This document shows, piece after piece, positions 40,470-49,191 of a stretch of 64,000 nucleotides of DNA. This DNA is from Stutzerimonas azotifigens DSM 17556 (GTDB taxonomy: Bacteria > Pseudomonadota > Gammaproteobacteria > Pseudomonadales > Pseudomonadaceae). The position numbers were made by a program, and so were the translations under genes. The stretch is taken from contig NZ_KE384414.1 in NCBI RefSeq assembly GCF_000425625.1, positions 107,595 to 171,594 on the forward strand, written 5' to 3'. Numbering within the stretch: position 1 is the stretch's first letter; every line of letters begins with the position of its first letter. The notes under the pieces were generated by a model that saw only the letters and a list, made by a program, of their open reading frames with translations, made no database searches and had not been told where the DNA came from.

Positions 40470-40872
40470 GGGGCGAACACGACGATTCGTTCACTCGGCG
40501 GCACCAGCGATGGCGTAGAGGCGTCTGGGGGATGCCGAGTACGTGCGCGAATGGGGCTGGCACCGGGCTGCGTGTCAGGCCAGAGCTCACACAGGCCTTG
40601 TTGCTTCCTTTCCGGCCAGCCGGCCTTTCGCATTCGAACCGTGGCGATCCGCTGTACCCGGATCGAAAGGCATCGTCCGGGCCCTCCCACGAAGCGCCCG
40701 CCTATGCCGAAACCCTGTGGGAGGCGCGCCCCCGCGGCGATGCAGGCCGCGAGGCCTGCCGGCGTAGGCGTGTCCGTGGGGCCGGTCGCGACCGCGAACG
40801 GGTGACATCGAGGCAAGGATCACGGTGGAGACAGTTGCTCCCACATCCGCCCCCATCTCCGCCACAAAAACA

Positions 40873-40921
40873 AACAGGCTGGACAGTGACCACAAACTCC
40901 GTCGTCACTGTCCAGCCTGTT
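40873..40921 (-). terminator. Perfect 18-bp hairpin, terminator-like on minus strand
   Basis: AACAGGCTGGACAGTGAC and its exact complement, separated by 13 nt. On the minus strand the right side is followed by a T-rich run (TGTTTTTGTGG), so it could end a leftward transcript; on the plus strand no T-tract follows. Confidence 0.5.
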
Positions 40922-41160
40922 CTCATCCGGCCGGGCCGTTCGAGCAGCGGGTCGCTGCCGCTTCACGCGTCGCCTTCTGGGCGTTGCGGGCCCGGGCCGG
41001 CGACCTCGGTAAGGTCGGAGGAAGGCCGGCAGGGATAGGCCGCATGCCGCGGCGTCGCCGGTCTTCGCTGCCTCGGGCTTGAAGATGGGTAAAGCCTACG
41101 CCCGCAGCACCGACAAGTGCTTGCTAAATTCACCATCTGAATGCCCCCTTGCGCAATCCG

Positions 41161-41188
41161 ATTGCGCCGTCGCAAGCTATGGCGCAAT
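41161..41188 (+). promoter_or_regulatory. Inverted repeat, likely Lrp autoregulatory site
   Basis: ATTGCGCC-N12-GGCGCAAT, a perfect 8-bp repeat 22 bp before the regulator's start; a related half-site TTGCGCAAT lies just upstream (41151-41159 region). Confidence 0.5.
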
Positions 41189-41210
41189 CGACTCAGCAGG
41201 AGGCTTGAAA

Positions 41211-41690
41211 TTGAGCAAACTCGATCGCTACGACCTACGCATTCTCGCCGAACTGCAGCGCGACGCGCGCATCTCCAACCAGGAACTGGCCGAGCGCATC
41301 GGCCTGTCGCCTTCGCCCTGTTCGCGGCGGGTCAAGCAGCTGGAAGACGACGGCTACATCGATCGCCAGGTCGCCCTGCTCGACCGCAAGAAGCTCGGCC
41401 TGAGCCTGACCGCCTACGTGCTGATCGGCATGGACCGGCACACCCCCGAACGCTTCGAGCACTTCCAGGCGGTGATCCGCAAGTGCCCGGAAGTGCTGGA
41501 ATGCAGCCTGGTCACCGGGATGGATGCCGACTACCAGCTCAAGGTGGTGGTGCCGGACATGGACCACTACCAGCAGTTCCTGCTCGGCACCCTGACCCGC
41601 ATCGAGGGCGTGTCCAGCGTGCGTTCGAGCTTCGTGCTGCAACAGGTCATCTCCAGCACCCAGCTGCCGCTCGAACACCTGCGCAGCTGA
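41211..41690 (+). CDS. Lrp/AsnC-family transcriptional regulator
   Basis: 159 residues starting at TTG 41211: AGGAGG stands exactly 7 nt before it and the protein then begins MSKLDRYDLRIL, the normal start for the family. HTH: DARISNQELAERIGLSPSPCSRRVKQLEDDGYI. C-terminal RAM/AsnC ligand domain: AYVLIGMDRHTPERFEHFQ, LECSLVTGMDADYQLKVVVPDMDHY. It is probably an amino-acid-responsive regulator; its targets are not shown. An inverted repeat upstream suggests autoregulation. Confidence 0.9.
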   Translation: MSKLDRYDLRILAELQRDARISNQELAERIGLSPSPCSRRVKQLEDDGYIDRQVALLDRKKLGLSLTAYVLIGMDRHTPERFEHFQAVIRKCPEVLECSLVTGMDADYQLKVVVPDMDHYQQFLLGTLTRIEGVSSVRSSFVLQQVISSTQLPLEHLRS

Positions 41691-41701
41691 AGCGCACCGG
41701 C

Positions 41702-41728
41702 CCGGGGCGTATACTGCGCGCGCCCCGG
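41702..41728 (+). terminator. GC hairpin after Lrp-type gene
   Basis: CCGGGGCG-N11-CGCCCCGG, perfect 8-bp stem, 11 nt after the stop; no T-tract. Confidence 0.35.
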
Positions 41729-41807
41729 CAGGCCGTCGCCCGGCCGAAGTTCCCGCGCCCGCGGGTGGTCAGAGCCTGCATAGCGATCGTTTTTTCTGGA
41801 GAGCCCG

Positions 41808-42026
41808 ATGGATCCCGAGTTGTTCGAGAAGTGGATGATGATCATCCTGGTCGGAGGCCTGGTCGCCTTCATGGCATTCATCATCTGGGACCTGGCGAAG
41901 AAGTCCAAGGCCGGCAAGCTCGGCACCGCCATCCTGTTCCTCGGCCTGGGCCTGTGCCTGTTCGCCTTCATCGCCAAGCCGGTGATCGGCTACATCGTCG
42001 AGATGGCCCGCGGAATCCCGCACTGA
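41808..42026 (+). CDS. DUF2788 small membrane protein
   Basis: 72 residues with two transmembrane helices (WMMIILVGGLVAFMAFIIW; TAILFLGLGLCLFAFIA) joined by a basic loop (LAKKSKAGKLG). It matches the DUF2788 family, common in Pseudomonas and of unknown function. GGAG stands 9 nt before the ATG. Convergent with rluE. Confidence 0.8.
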   Translation: MDPELFEKWMMIILVGGLVAFMAFIIWDLAKKSKAGKLGTAILFLGLGLCLFAFIAKPVIGYIVEMARGIPH

Positions 42027-42045
42027 ACCCGGCCGGCGCAGCCTG

Positions 42046-42681
42046 CTAAAGCCGCGCCGGCACTTCCCGCCACTCCCCGGGCGCCAGCCCGTCGAGCGTC
42101 CAGTCGCCGATCCGCACGCGCACCAGGCGCAGGGTCGGCAGGCCGACGGCGGCGGTCATGCGCCGCACCTGGCGATTGCGTCCCTCGCGGATCACCAGTT
42201 CCAGCCAGCTGGTCGGCACCGTCTTGCGAAAACGCACCGGCGGAGTGCGTGGCCAGAGCGCCGGCTCTTCCAGGCGCCGGGCTTCGGCCGGCAGTGTCGG
42301 CCCGTCGTTGAGCGCGACGCCCTCCCGCAGGCGTTGCAGCTGTTCTTCGCCGACCTCCCCTTCCACCTGCACCCAGTACGTCTTGGCCAGCTTGTGCCTG
42401 GGGTCGGCGATGCGCGCCTGCAGGCGGCCGTCGTTGGTCAGCAGCAGCAGGCCTTCGCTGTCACGGTCGAGGCGCCCGGCCGGATACACGCCGGGCACCG
42501 GCACGTAGTCCTTCAGCGTCGCGCGGCCGTCGCCGCCGCTGAACTGGGTGAGCACGTCGAACGGCTTGTTGAACAGCAGCAGACGGGGCTCGGCCGGCGC
42601 CGTCTTGGGCACACGCGGACGCGCCGGGACGGCCGTTCTGGCAGTGCGACGCGGGGAGGCGGGGCGAGCGGATCGGGCCAT
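42046..42681 (-). CDS. rluE: Ribosomal large-subunit pseudouridine synthase RluE
   Basis: 211 residues from ATG 42681 ([17 protein letters not shown]). An Arg/Pro-rich N-terminal leader is followed by the RsuA/RluB/E/F catalytic domain: [15 protein letters not shown], the catalytic motif [31 protein letters not shown] and the end [25 protein letters not shown]. There is no S4 domain, which fits RluE (U2457 of 23S rRNA) better than RluB/F. Cytosolic. Confidence 0.88.
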   Translation of the reverse strand: MARSARPASPRRTARTAVPARPRVPKTAPAEPRLLLFNKPFDVLTQFSGGDGRATLKDYVPVPGVYPAGRLDRDSEGLLLLTNDGRLQARIADPRHKLAKTYWVQVEGEVGEEQLQRLREGVALNDGPTLPAEARRLEEPALWPRTPPVRFRKTVPTSWLELVIREGRNRQVRRMTAAVGLPTLRLVRVRIGDWTLDGLAPGEWREVPARL

Positions 42682-42905
42682 GCAGCAGGCGCCTGTGGTA
42701 GTCGGGGCCGTCATGCTAGGGGCCCCGGACGCGCCCGGCAAGGCATGGACGGACGCCTGCTCCGCCGGCATCGCACGAAAACGGTGCACAACCCGAGCAA
42801 GGGCGTGCACCACCCTTCCATCACGCACCATGGCGGTTCATGGCGGTTCGGACCGATCGCCGTTGATCCGGGCCGAGCGCCGCTGCTGTGCGGCTTTGCG
42901 CGAAT

Positions 42906-42920
42906 TGGCACGGATGCTGC
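42906..42920 (+). promoter_or_regulatory. Sigma-54 promoter for urtA
   Basis: TGGCACGGATGCTGC has the -24 GG and -12 GC exactly 10 nt apart, close to the consensus TGGCACG-N4-TTGC, 66 bp before the urtA start. A GCACC-N5-GGTTC sequence at 42835-42849 could be a poor NtrC site. Confidence 0.65.
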
Positions 42921-42986
42921 CACCACTCCTGGCGTCCATCGGACCAACCCACAGTTGCGCACGGACAGCCAAGGAGCACACCGATA

Positions 42987-44255
42987 ATGAAACGCCGTCC
43001 CCTGATCAAGTCCACCCTCGCCGCCAGCGCCCTGCTGCTCAGCGGCCTGTTCCCCTACAGCCTGCAAGCCGCCGAGACCATCAAGGTCGGCATCCTGCAT
43101 TCGCTGTCGGGCACCATGGCGATCTCCGAGACCTCGCTCAAAGACATGGCGCTGATGACCATCGACGAGATCAACGCCAAGGGCGGCGTGCTCGGCAAGC
43201 AGCTCGAGCCGGTGGTCGTCGACCCCGCCTCCAACTGGCCGCTGTTCGCCGAGAAGGCCCGCCAGCTGCTGACCCAGGACAAGGTCGCGGTCACCTTCGG
43301 CTGCTGGACCTCGGTTTCCCGCAAGTCGGTGCTGCCGGTCTACGAGGAGCTCGACGGCCTGCTGTTCTACCCGGTCCAGTACGAAGGCGAAGAGATGTCG
43401 CCGAACGTCTTCTACACCGGCGCGGCGCCGAACCAGCAGGCGATCCCGGCGGTGGAGTACCTGATGAGCGAGGACGGCGGCGAGGCCAAGCGCTTCTTCC
43501 TGCTCGGCACCGACTACGTCTACCCGCGCACCACCAACAAGATCCTGCGCGCCTTCCTGCACAGCAAGGGCGTCGAGGACAAGGACATCGAAGAGGTCTA
43601 CACCCCCTTCGGCCACAGCGACTACCAGACCATCGTCGCCAACATCAAGAAGTTCGCCGCCGGCGGCAAGACCGCGGTGGTCTCGACCATCAACGGCGAC
43701 TCCAACGTGCCCTTCTACAAGGAACTGGCCAACCAGGGCCTGGAAGCCACGGACGTGCCGGTGGTGGCCTTCTCGGTCGGCGAAGAGGAATTGCGCGGCA
43801 TCGACACCAAGCCGCTGGTCGGCCACCTGGCGGCCTGGAACTACTTCCAGTCGGTGGAGAACGAAGTCAACGAACAGTTCGTCTCCAGCTGGAAGGCCTA
43901 CGCCAAGCAGAAGGGCCTGCCGAACGCCGACACCGTGGTGACCAACGACCCGATGGAAGCCACCTACGTGGGCATCAACATGTGGGCGCAGGCGGTCGAG
44001 AAGGCCGGTACCACCGACGTCGAGGCCGTGCGCAAGGCCATGGCCGGGCAGACCTTCGCCGCGCCCTCCGGCTACACCCTGAAGATGGACGAGACCAACC
44101 ATCACCTGCACAAGCCGGTGATGATCGGCGAGGTCCAGGACGACGGCCAGTTCTCCGTGGTCTGGGAAACCGAGGAGCCGATCCGCGCCCAGCCGTGGAG
44201 CCCCTTCATCCCCGGCAACGACAAGAAGCCGGACCACCCGGTGAAGTCGAACTGA
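42987..44255 (+). CDS. urtA: Urea ABC transporter, substrate-binding protein UrtA
   Basis: 422 residues from ATG 42987 with AAGGAG upstream. Signal peptide with twin arginine (MKRRPLIKSTLAASALLLSG). The mature protein shows the UrtA signature: IKVGILHSLSGTMAISETSLKDMALM, NAKGGVLGKQLEPVVVDPASNWP, FGCWTSVSRKSVLPVYEELDGLLFYPVQYEGEE. It binds urea or short amides in the periplasm. First gene of urtABCDE; a strong hairpin separates it from urtB, as is common after binding-protein genes. Confidence 0.96.
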   Translation: MKRRPLIKSTLAASALLLSGLFPYSLQAAETIKVGILHSLSGTMAISETSLKDMALMTIDEINAKGGVLGKQLEPVVVDPASNWPLFAEKARQLLTQDKVAVTFGCWTSVSRKSVLPVYEELDGLLFYPVQYEGEEMSPNVFYTGAAPNQQAIPAVEYLMSEDGGEAKRFFLLGTDYVYPRTTNKILRAFLHSKGVEDKDIEEVYTPFGHSDYQTIVANIKKFAAGGKTAVVSTINGDSNVPFYKELANQGLEATDVPVVAFSVGEEELRGIDTKPLVGHLAAWNYFQSVENEVNEQFVSSWKAYAKQKGLPNADTVVTNDPMEATYVGINMWAQAVEKAGTTDVEAVRKAMAGQTFAAPSGYTLKMDETNHHLHKPVMIGEVQDDGQFSVVWETEEPIRAQPWSPFIPGNDKKPDHPVKSN

Positions 44256-44260
44256 TCGGC

Positions 44261-44288
44261 CGAGCGCCCCGCTTCGGCGGGTCGCTCG
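44261..44288 (+). terminator. Intercistronic hairpin urtA-urtB
   Basis: CGAGCGcCCCGC-TTCG-GCGGGtCGCTCG: 12-bp stem with one mismatch and a UUCG loop, 6 nt after the urtA stop. It probably protects the urtA mRNA and lowers downstream expression. Confidence 0.6.
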
Positions 44289-44429
44289 TAGGGTGGGCTT
44301 CAGCCCACCAGAAAGCGCCAAAGGTGGGCTGAAGCGGATCGCCGCCCAGCCCACCCGACGGAGTCCGCCCCACCCTGTCCGCCGTCACCTCCGCCAAGAG
44401 AGCACCCGGCACCCCCTGGGGAACGCAAC

Positions 44430-45998
44430 ATGCACACTGCCCTTTACCGAATCGCCCTGCTGCTCCTGCTCGCCCTGCCCTGCGCAGCGCAGGCCGGCGA
44501 CGCCGCCGACTACGCGGCCGCCAGCCCGGCCAAGCAGGCGCGCCTGATCGAACGATGGTCCGCCGAGCCCGACCCGGCGCGGCTGCCCCTGATCGAAGCC
44601 CTGCGCGAAAGCCGGGTGCTGATCGACGATGACAAGGTCCCCTTCCTCGAAGAGAACGGCCGGTACCGGCCGCTGGAAGGCGACGCACAGCCTGAAGGCA
44701 CACCGAAAAAGCTGCGCCTGAACAACCGCCTGCGCGGCCTGCTCAACACCGCGCTGGCCAGCCACCGGCTCTACAGCGACAACCCGGCCGTGCGCCTGCG
44801 GGCCGCCCGCCAGTTGCAGCGCGACGCCGATCCGGCGCAGCTGCCGCTGCTGGAAAAACGCCTGGAGGCCGAAGAGGACGCCGGCGTCAGCGAGGCCCTG
44901 GCGCTCGCGCTGGCCAACCTGCAACTGACCGCCAGCGATCCGGCCGTGCGCCTGGCCGCCGTGCGTCGCCTCGGCGAGACCGGCGCGCCCAGCGCCCGCG
45001 CGCGCCTGGAAAACCTGCTGGCCGGCGAGGAGACCGACGCCGCGGTGCGCACCGCGGCGGAAACCAGCCTGGCGCAGGTCAAGCGCAAGCTGATGGTCGG
45101 CGAGGTGCTCGGCCAGGCCTTCAGCGGCCTGTCGCTGGGCTCGATCCTGCTGCTCGCTGCGCTCGGCCTGGCGATCACCTTCGGCCTGCTCGGCGTGATC
45201 AACATGGCGCACGGCGAGATGCTGATGCTCGGCGCCTACTCCACCTACATGGTGCAGCTGATGTTCCAGCGCTATGCCCCCGAGGCGCTGGCGCTCTACC
45301 CGCTGGCCGCGCTGCCGGTGGCCTTCGTCGTCACCGCGGCGGTCGGCATGCTGCTCGAACGCACGATCATCCGCCATCTCTACGGCCGCCCGCTGGAAAC
45401 CCTGCTGGCCACCTGGGGCATCAGCCTGATCCTGATCCAGCTGGTGCGCGTACTGTTCGGCGCGCAGAACGTCGAGGTGGCCAACCCCGGCTGGCTGTCC
45501 GGCGGCGTGCAGGTGCTGCCGAACCTGGTGCTGCCCTACAACCGCATGATCATCATCGGCTTCGCGCTGTTCGTGGTGCTGCTCACCTGGCTGCTGCTGA
45601 ACAAGACGCGCCTGGGCCTGAACGTGCGCGCGGTGACGCAGAACCGCAACATGGCCGCCTGCTGCGGCGTGGCCACCGGCCGGGTGGACATGCTGGCCTT
45701 CGGCCTCGGCTCGGGCATCGCCGGGTTGGGCGGCGTGGCGCTGAGCCAGATCGGCAACGTCGGCCCGGATCTCGGCCAGAGCTACATCATCGACTCCTTC
45801 CTGGTGGTGGTGCTCGGCGGCGTCGGCCAACTGGCCGGCAGCATCCTCGCCGCCTTCGGCCTGGGGATCGCCAACAAGATCCTCGAACCGCAGATCGGCG
45901 CGGTGCTGGGCAAGATCCTCATCCTCGCGCTGGTCATCCTGTTCATCCAGAAGCGTCCGCAGGGGCTGTTCGCGCTGAAAGGGAGGGTGATCGATTGA
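44430..45998 (+). CDS. urtB: Urea ABC transporter permease UrtB
   Basis: 522 residues. Signal-like start (IALLLLLALPCAAQA), a periplasmic helical-repeat domain of ~200 residues typical of UrtB (LYSDNPAVRLRAARQLQRDADP), then the LivH-type permease with about eight helices (LGQAFSGLSLGSILLLAALGLAITFGLLGVINMAHGE; WGISLILIQLVRVLFG; VVVLGGVGQLAGSILAAFGLG). It forms the membrane pore with UrtC. Followed by a paired repeat element (46032-46112) before urtC. Confidence 0.95.
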   Translation: MHTALYRIALLLLLALPCAAQAGDAADYAAASPAKQARLIERWSAEPDPARLPLIEALRESRVLIDDDKVPFLEENGRYRPLEGDAQPEGTPKKLRLNNRLRGLLNTALASHRLYSDNPAVRLRAARQLQRDADPAQLPLLEKRLEAEEDAGVSEALALALANLQLTASDPAVRLAAVRRLGETGAPSARARLENLLAGEETDAAVRTAAETSLAQVKRKLMVGEVLGQAFSGLSLGSILLLAALGLAITFGLLGVINMAHGEMLMLGAYSTYMVQLMFQRYAPEALALYPLAALPVAFVVTAAVGMLLERTIIRHLYGRPLETLLATWGISLILIQLVRVLFGAQNVEVANPGWLSGGVQVLPNLVLPYNRMIIIGFALFVVLLTWLLLNKTRLGLNVRAVTQNRNMAACCGVATGRVDMLAFGLGSGIAGLGGVALSQIGNVGPDLGQSYIIDSFLVVVLGGVGQLAGSILAAFGLGIANKILEPQIGAVLGKILILALVILFIQKRPQGLFALKGRVID

Positions 45999-46031
45999 GG
46001 ACTCTCTCGTCGTCGGATCCCGGCTGGGGCC

Positions 46032-46112
46032 GTAGGAGCGAGCTTGCTCGCGAATCGCGCACTGCCGGTGCCTCGGTATTCCCCCTCCGTTCGCGAGCAA
46101 GCTCGCTCCTAC
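46032..46112. repeat. Paired inverted REP-like element between urtB and urtC
   Basis: GTAGGAGCGAGCTTGCTCGCGAA (kept here as 46032-46054) recurs inverted at 46090-46112, 35 bp apart: a Pseudomonas REP pair able to form a long hairpin in the intercistronic space. Confidence 0.85.
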
Positions 46113-46125
46113 AGGAGAGCCGCGC

Positions 46126-47205
46126 ATGAATCAGCCCCTTACCCTCACGGCCGCGCAGAAAGCCGGCCCGGCCCTGACCTCGCTGGCGCTCGGCGTGGTC
46201 CTGGCGATCCTCGTCGCCATGCCGCTGCTGCACCTGCTGCCGGCGGACAACACCTTCCACGTCTCGGCCTACACCCTGACGCTGGTCGGCAAGATCCTCT
46301 GCTACGCCATCGTCGCCCTGGCGCTGGACCTGGTCTGGGGCTACGCCGGCCTGCTGTCGCTCGGCCATGGCCTGTTCTTCGCCCTCGGCGGCTACGCCAT
46401 GGGCATGTACCTGTCGCGCCAGGCGGCGGGCGACGGCCTGCCGGCATTCATGAGCTTCCTCGCCTGGACCGAGCTGCCCTGGTACTGGTACGGCACCTCG
46501 AGCTTCCTCTGGGCGCTGTGCCTGGTGGTGCTCGCGCCCGGGCTGCTGGCCTTCGTGTTCGGCTTCTTCGCCTTCCGCTCGCGGATCAAGGGGGTGTACT
46601 TCTCGATCATGACCCAGGCCCTGACCTTTGCCGGCATGCTGCTGTTCTTCCGCAACGAGACCGGCTTCGGCGGCAACAACGGCTTTACCGGCTTCACCCG
46701 CATCCTCGGCTTCGAGATCACCGCCCCGGCCACCCGCGCGGCGCTGTTCCTCGCCACCGTGGCGCTGCTGGCCGGCAGCCTGCTGCTCGGCTGGCGCCTG
46801 GCGCGCAGCAAGTTCGGCCGGGTGCTGACCGCGGTGCGCGACGCGGAGAACCGGCTGATGTTCTGCGGCTACGATCCGCGCGGCTACAAGCTGTTCATCT
46901 GGACGCTGTCGGCGGTGCTCTGCGGCCTGGCCGGCGCGCTCTACGTGCCGCAGGTGGGCATCATCAACCCCAGCGAGATGGCCCCGACGCAGTCGATCGA
47001 GGCCGCCGTGTGGGTCGCGCTCGGCGGCCGCGGCACGCTGATCGGTCCGCTGCTCGGCGCCGGCATCGTCAACGGCATGAAAAGCTGGTTCACCGTGGCC
47101 TTCCCGGAATACTGGCTGTTCTTCCTCGGCGCGCTGTTCATCGTCGTCACGCTGTTCCTGCCCCGCGGGGTCGTCGGTCTGCTGAAGAACAAGGGGGAAG
47201 CATGA
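46126..47205 (+). CDS. urtC: Urea ABC transporter permease UrtC
   Basis: 359 residues, LivM-type permease with about ten helices (KILCYAIVALALDLVWGYAGLLSLGHGLFFALGGYAMGMYL; FRSRIKGVYFSIMTQALTFAGML; FGGNNGFTGF; GRGTLIGPLLGAGIVNGMKSW). AGGAG precedes the ATG. Its stop overlaps the urtD start (ATGA), so the two are translationally coupled. Confidence 0.95.
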   Translation: MNQPLTLTAAQKAGPALTSLALGVVLAILVAMPLLHLLPADNTFHVSAYTLTLVGKILCYAIVALALDLVWGYAGLLSLGHGLFFALGGYAMGMYLSRQAAGDGLPAFMSFLAWTELPWYWYGTSSFLWALCLVVLAPGLLAFVFGFFAFRSRIKGVYFSIMTQALTFAGMLLFFRNETGFGGNNGFTGFTRILGFEITAPATRAALFLATVALLAGSLLLGWRLARSKFGRVLTAVRDAENRLMFCGYDPRGYKLFIWTLSAVLCGLAGALYVPQVGIINPSEMAPTQSIEAAVWVALGGRGTLIGPLLGAGIVNGMKSWFTVAFPEYWLFFLGALFIVVTLFLPRGVVGLLKNKGEA

Positions 47206-48050
47206 AAGTCTCCGCCACACCGGAAACCATGCTGCTGCCCGAGCAGGACAGCGGCACCGCGCGCGACGCCATCGGCCTCGGCGTCGCCGCCGGCGAGGGC
47301 CTGAACGCCCGCCACGGCACCATCCTCACGCTCGAGGACATCAACGTCAGCTTCGATGGCTTCAAGGCACTGACCAACCTGACGCTGTACATCGGCGTCG
47401 GCGAGCTGCGCTGCATCATCGGCCCCAACGGGGCCGGCAAGACCACCATGATGGACGTGATCACCGGCAAGACCCGGCCGGACAACGGCGTCGCCTACTT
47501 CGGCGAGACCTACGACCTCACCGAGATGAGCGAATACGAGATCGCCCAGGCTGGCATCGGCCGCAAGTTCCAGAAGCCCACGGTGTTCGAGGCGCTGAGC
47601 GTGTTCGAGAACCTGGAGCTGGCGCAGAAGACCGGCAAGTCGGTGTGGGCCAGCCTGCGGGCGAAACTCAGCGGCGAGCAGAAGGACCGCATCGACGAGG
47701 TGCTGGCCACCATCCGCCTGGACGGCTCGCGCCATCGCCCGGCCGGCCTGCTGTCGCACGGCCAGAAGCAGTTCCTCGAGATCGGCATGTTGCTGGTGCA
47801 GGACCCGCACCTGCTGCTGCTCGACGAACCGGTCGCCGGCATGACCGACGCCGAGACCGAATTCACCGCCGAACTGTTCAGGTCGCTGGCCGGCAAGCAC
47901 TCGCTGATGGTGGTCGAGCACGACATGGGCTTCGTCGGCAGCATCGCCGATCACGTCACCGTGTTGCACCAGGGCCAGGTCCTGGCCGAAGGCTCGCTCG
48001 AAGACGTCCAGCGGGACGAACGGGTGATCGAAGTCTACCTCGGTCGCTGA
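47202..48050 (+). CDS. urtD: Urea ABC transporter ATP-binding protein UrtD
   Basis: 282 residues. Walker A GPNGAGKTT (about 76), Q-loop and FQKPTVFEALSVFENLELA, signature LLSHGQKQFLEIG (an LSHGQ variant usual in UrtD), Walker B LLLLDEPVAGM, switch His in VVEHDM. A non-conserved N-terminal ~45 residues precede the domain. Works with UrtE to power the transporter. Confidence 0.95.
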   Translation: MKVSATPETMLLPEQDSGTARDAIGLGVAAGEGLNARHGTILTLEDINVSFDGFKALTNLTLYIGVGELRCIIGPNGAGKTTMMDVITGKTRPDNGVAYFGETYDLTEMSEYEIAQAGIGRKFQKPTVFEALSVFENLELAQKTGKSVWASLRAKLSGEQKDRIDEVLATIRLDGSRHRPAGLLSHGQKQFLEIGMLLVQDPHLLLLDEPVAGMTDAETEFTAELFRSLAGKHSLMVVEHDMGFVGSIADHVTVLHQGQVLAEGSLEDVQRDERVIEVYLGR

Positions 48051-48182
48051 CCGGTCAGCTCAATCGAATAAAAGCGCTGGAGGCTGGATGGCTGGAGGAA
48101 AGAGCGTAAAAGCGACGCCGTGCTGCTTTTCCGTCCAGCCTTCCAGCCTCAAGCCTTCAGCGGCTTTCAAAAGGTTCTGAAA

Positions 48183-48881
48183 ATGCTCGAAGTCAAAGAA
48201 CTGCACCAATACTACGGCGGCAGCCACATCCTGCGCGGGCTGTCGTTCGAGGCCCGGATCGGCGAGATCACCTGCCTGCTGGGCCGCAACGGGGTGGGCA
48301 AGACCACCCTGCTCAAGTGCCTGATGGGCCTGATCCCGGCCAAGGAAGGCACGGTCACCTGGGAAGGCAAGGCGATCACCGGCTACAAGCCGCACCAGCG
48401 CGTGCAGTCGGGCATCGCCTACGTGCCTCAAGGGCGGGAGATCTTCGGCCGGCTGACGGTCGAGGAGAACCTGCTGATGGGCCTGTCGCGCTTCAGCGCC
48501 GGCGAGGCCAAGGCGGTGCCGGAATTCATCTACGAGCTGTTCCCGGTGCTCCGGGAGATGAAGCACCGCCGCGGTGGCGACCTCTCCGGCGGGCAGCAGC
48601 AACAGCTGGCGATCGGCCGCGCCCTGGCCAGCCGCCCGCGCCTGCTGATCCTCGACGAGCCCACCGAGGGCATCCAGCCGTCGGTGATCAAGGAAATCGG
48701 CGTGGTGATCCAGAAACTCGCCGCCAAGGGCGACATGGCCATCCTGCTGGTGGAGCAGTTCTACGACTTCGCCGCCGAACTCGCCGACCAGTACCTGGTG
48801 ATGAGCCGCGGCGAAATCATCCAGCGCGGCCGCGGCGAGAACATGGAAGCCGAGGGCGTGCAGCGGCTGGTGGCGATCTGA
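48183..48881 (+). CDS. urtE: Urea ABC transporter ATP-binding protein UrtE
   Basis: 232 residues from ATG 48183. MLEVKELHQYYGGSHILRGL, Walker A GRNGVGKTT, PQGREIFGRLTVEENLLMG, signature LSGGQQQQLAIGRAL, Walker B LLILDEPTEGIQPS, His switch replaced by LLVEQFYDFA as in LivF/UrtE proteins. An upstream in-frame extension from 48120 reads through a spacer and is rejected. Last gene of the operon; no urease gene follows in this window. Confidence 0.95.
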   Translation: MLEVKELHQYYGGSHILRGLSFEARIGEITCLLGRNGVGKTTLLKCLMGLIPAKEGTVTWEGKAITGYKPHQRVQSGIAYVPQGREIFGRLTVEENLLMGLSRFSAGEAKAVPEFIYELFPVLREMKHRRGGDLSGGQQQQLAIGRALASRPRLLILDEPTEGIQPSVIKEIGVVIQKLAAKGDMAILLVEQFYDFAAELADQYLVMSRGEIIQRGRGENMEAEGVQRLVAI

Positions 48882-49191
48882 GCCCAGACCAGCGCCCTCT
48901 CCCTCATCCGGCCCTGCGGGCCACCTTCTCCCGAAGGGAGAAGGGAAAAGCCTGCAGCACCCTCGATCTTCTGTAGGAGCAGGCTCTGCCTGCGACCAGC
49001 CCCTGCACAACGCCGTGGCCCGACACCGAACCACGCCCCTCGCCCCCTTGGGGTGAGGGGCCGCGTGCAGGCCGCCCTCATCCGGCCCTACGGCCCACCT
49101 TCTCCCGGGAGGGAGAAGGGAACGGCACGGCGCGGCCTGCAGGCCCGACGAACACCTGTGGGAGCGCTTTTGACCGCGATTAGCGCCCACC
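48882..49191. repeat. Dispersed repeats after urtE
   Basis: Three repeat copies: CCCTCATCCGGCCCTGCGGG-type (48901-48950), TGTAGGAGCAGGCTCTGCCT-type (48972-48997) and a second copy of the first type (49075-49125). Further copies are at 50316-50408 and 62272-62378. No gene. Confidence 0.75.

Larger units (their letters stand above)
40470..41210. other. Long intergenic region with strong inverted repeat
   Basis: About 740 bp without convincing gene. It holds degenerate dispersed repeats (40680-40800), the 18-bp inverted repeat at 40873-40921, a small hairpin CGACCT-CGGTA-AGGTCG at about 41001-41017 and the Lrp operator at 41161-41188. Confidence 0.5.

Noticed and set aside
40587..41038. Several overlapping short frames in the fieF-lrp gap
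   Set aside because: Frames on all strands with Arg/Pro/Gly-rich content and no ribosome-binding sites; typical of GC-rich non-coding DNA.
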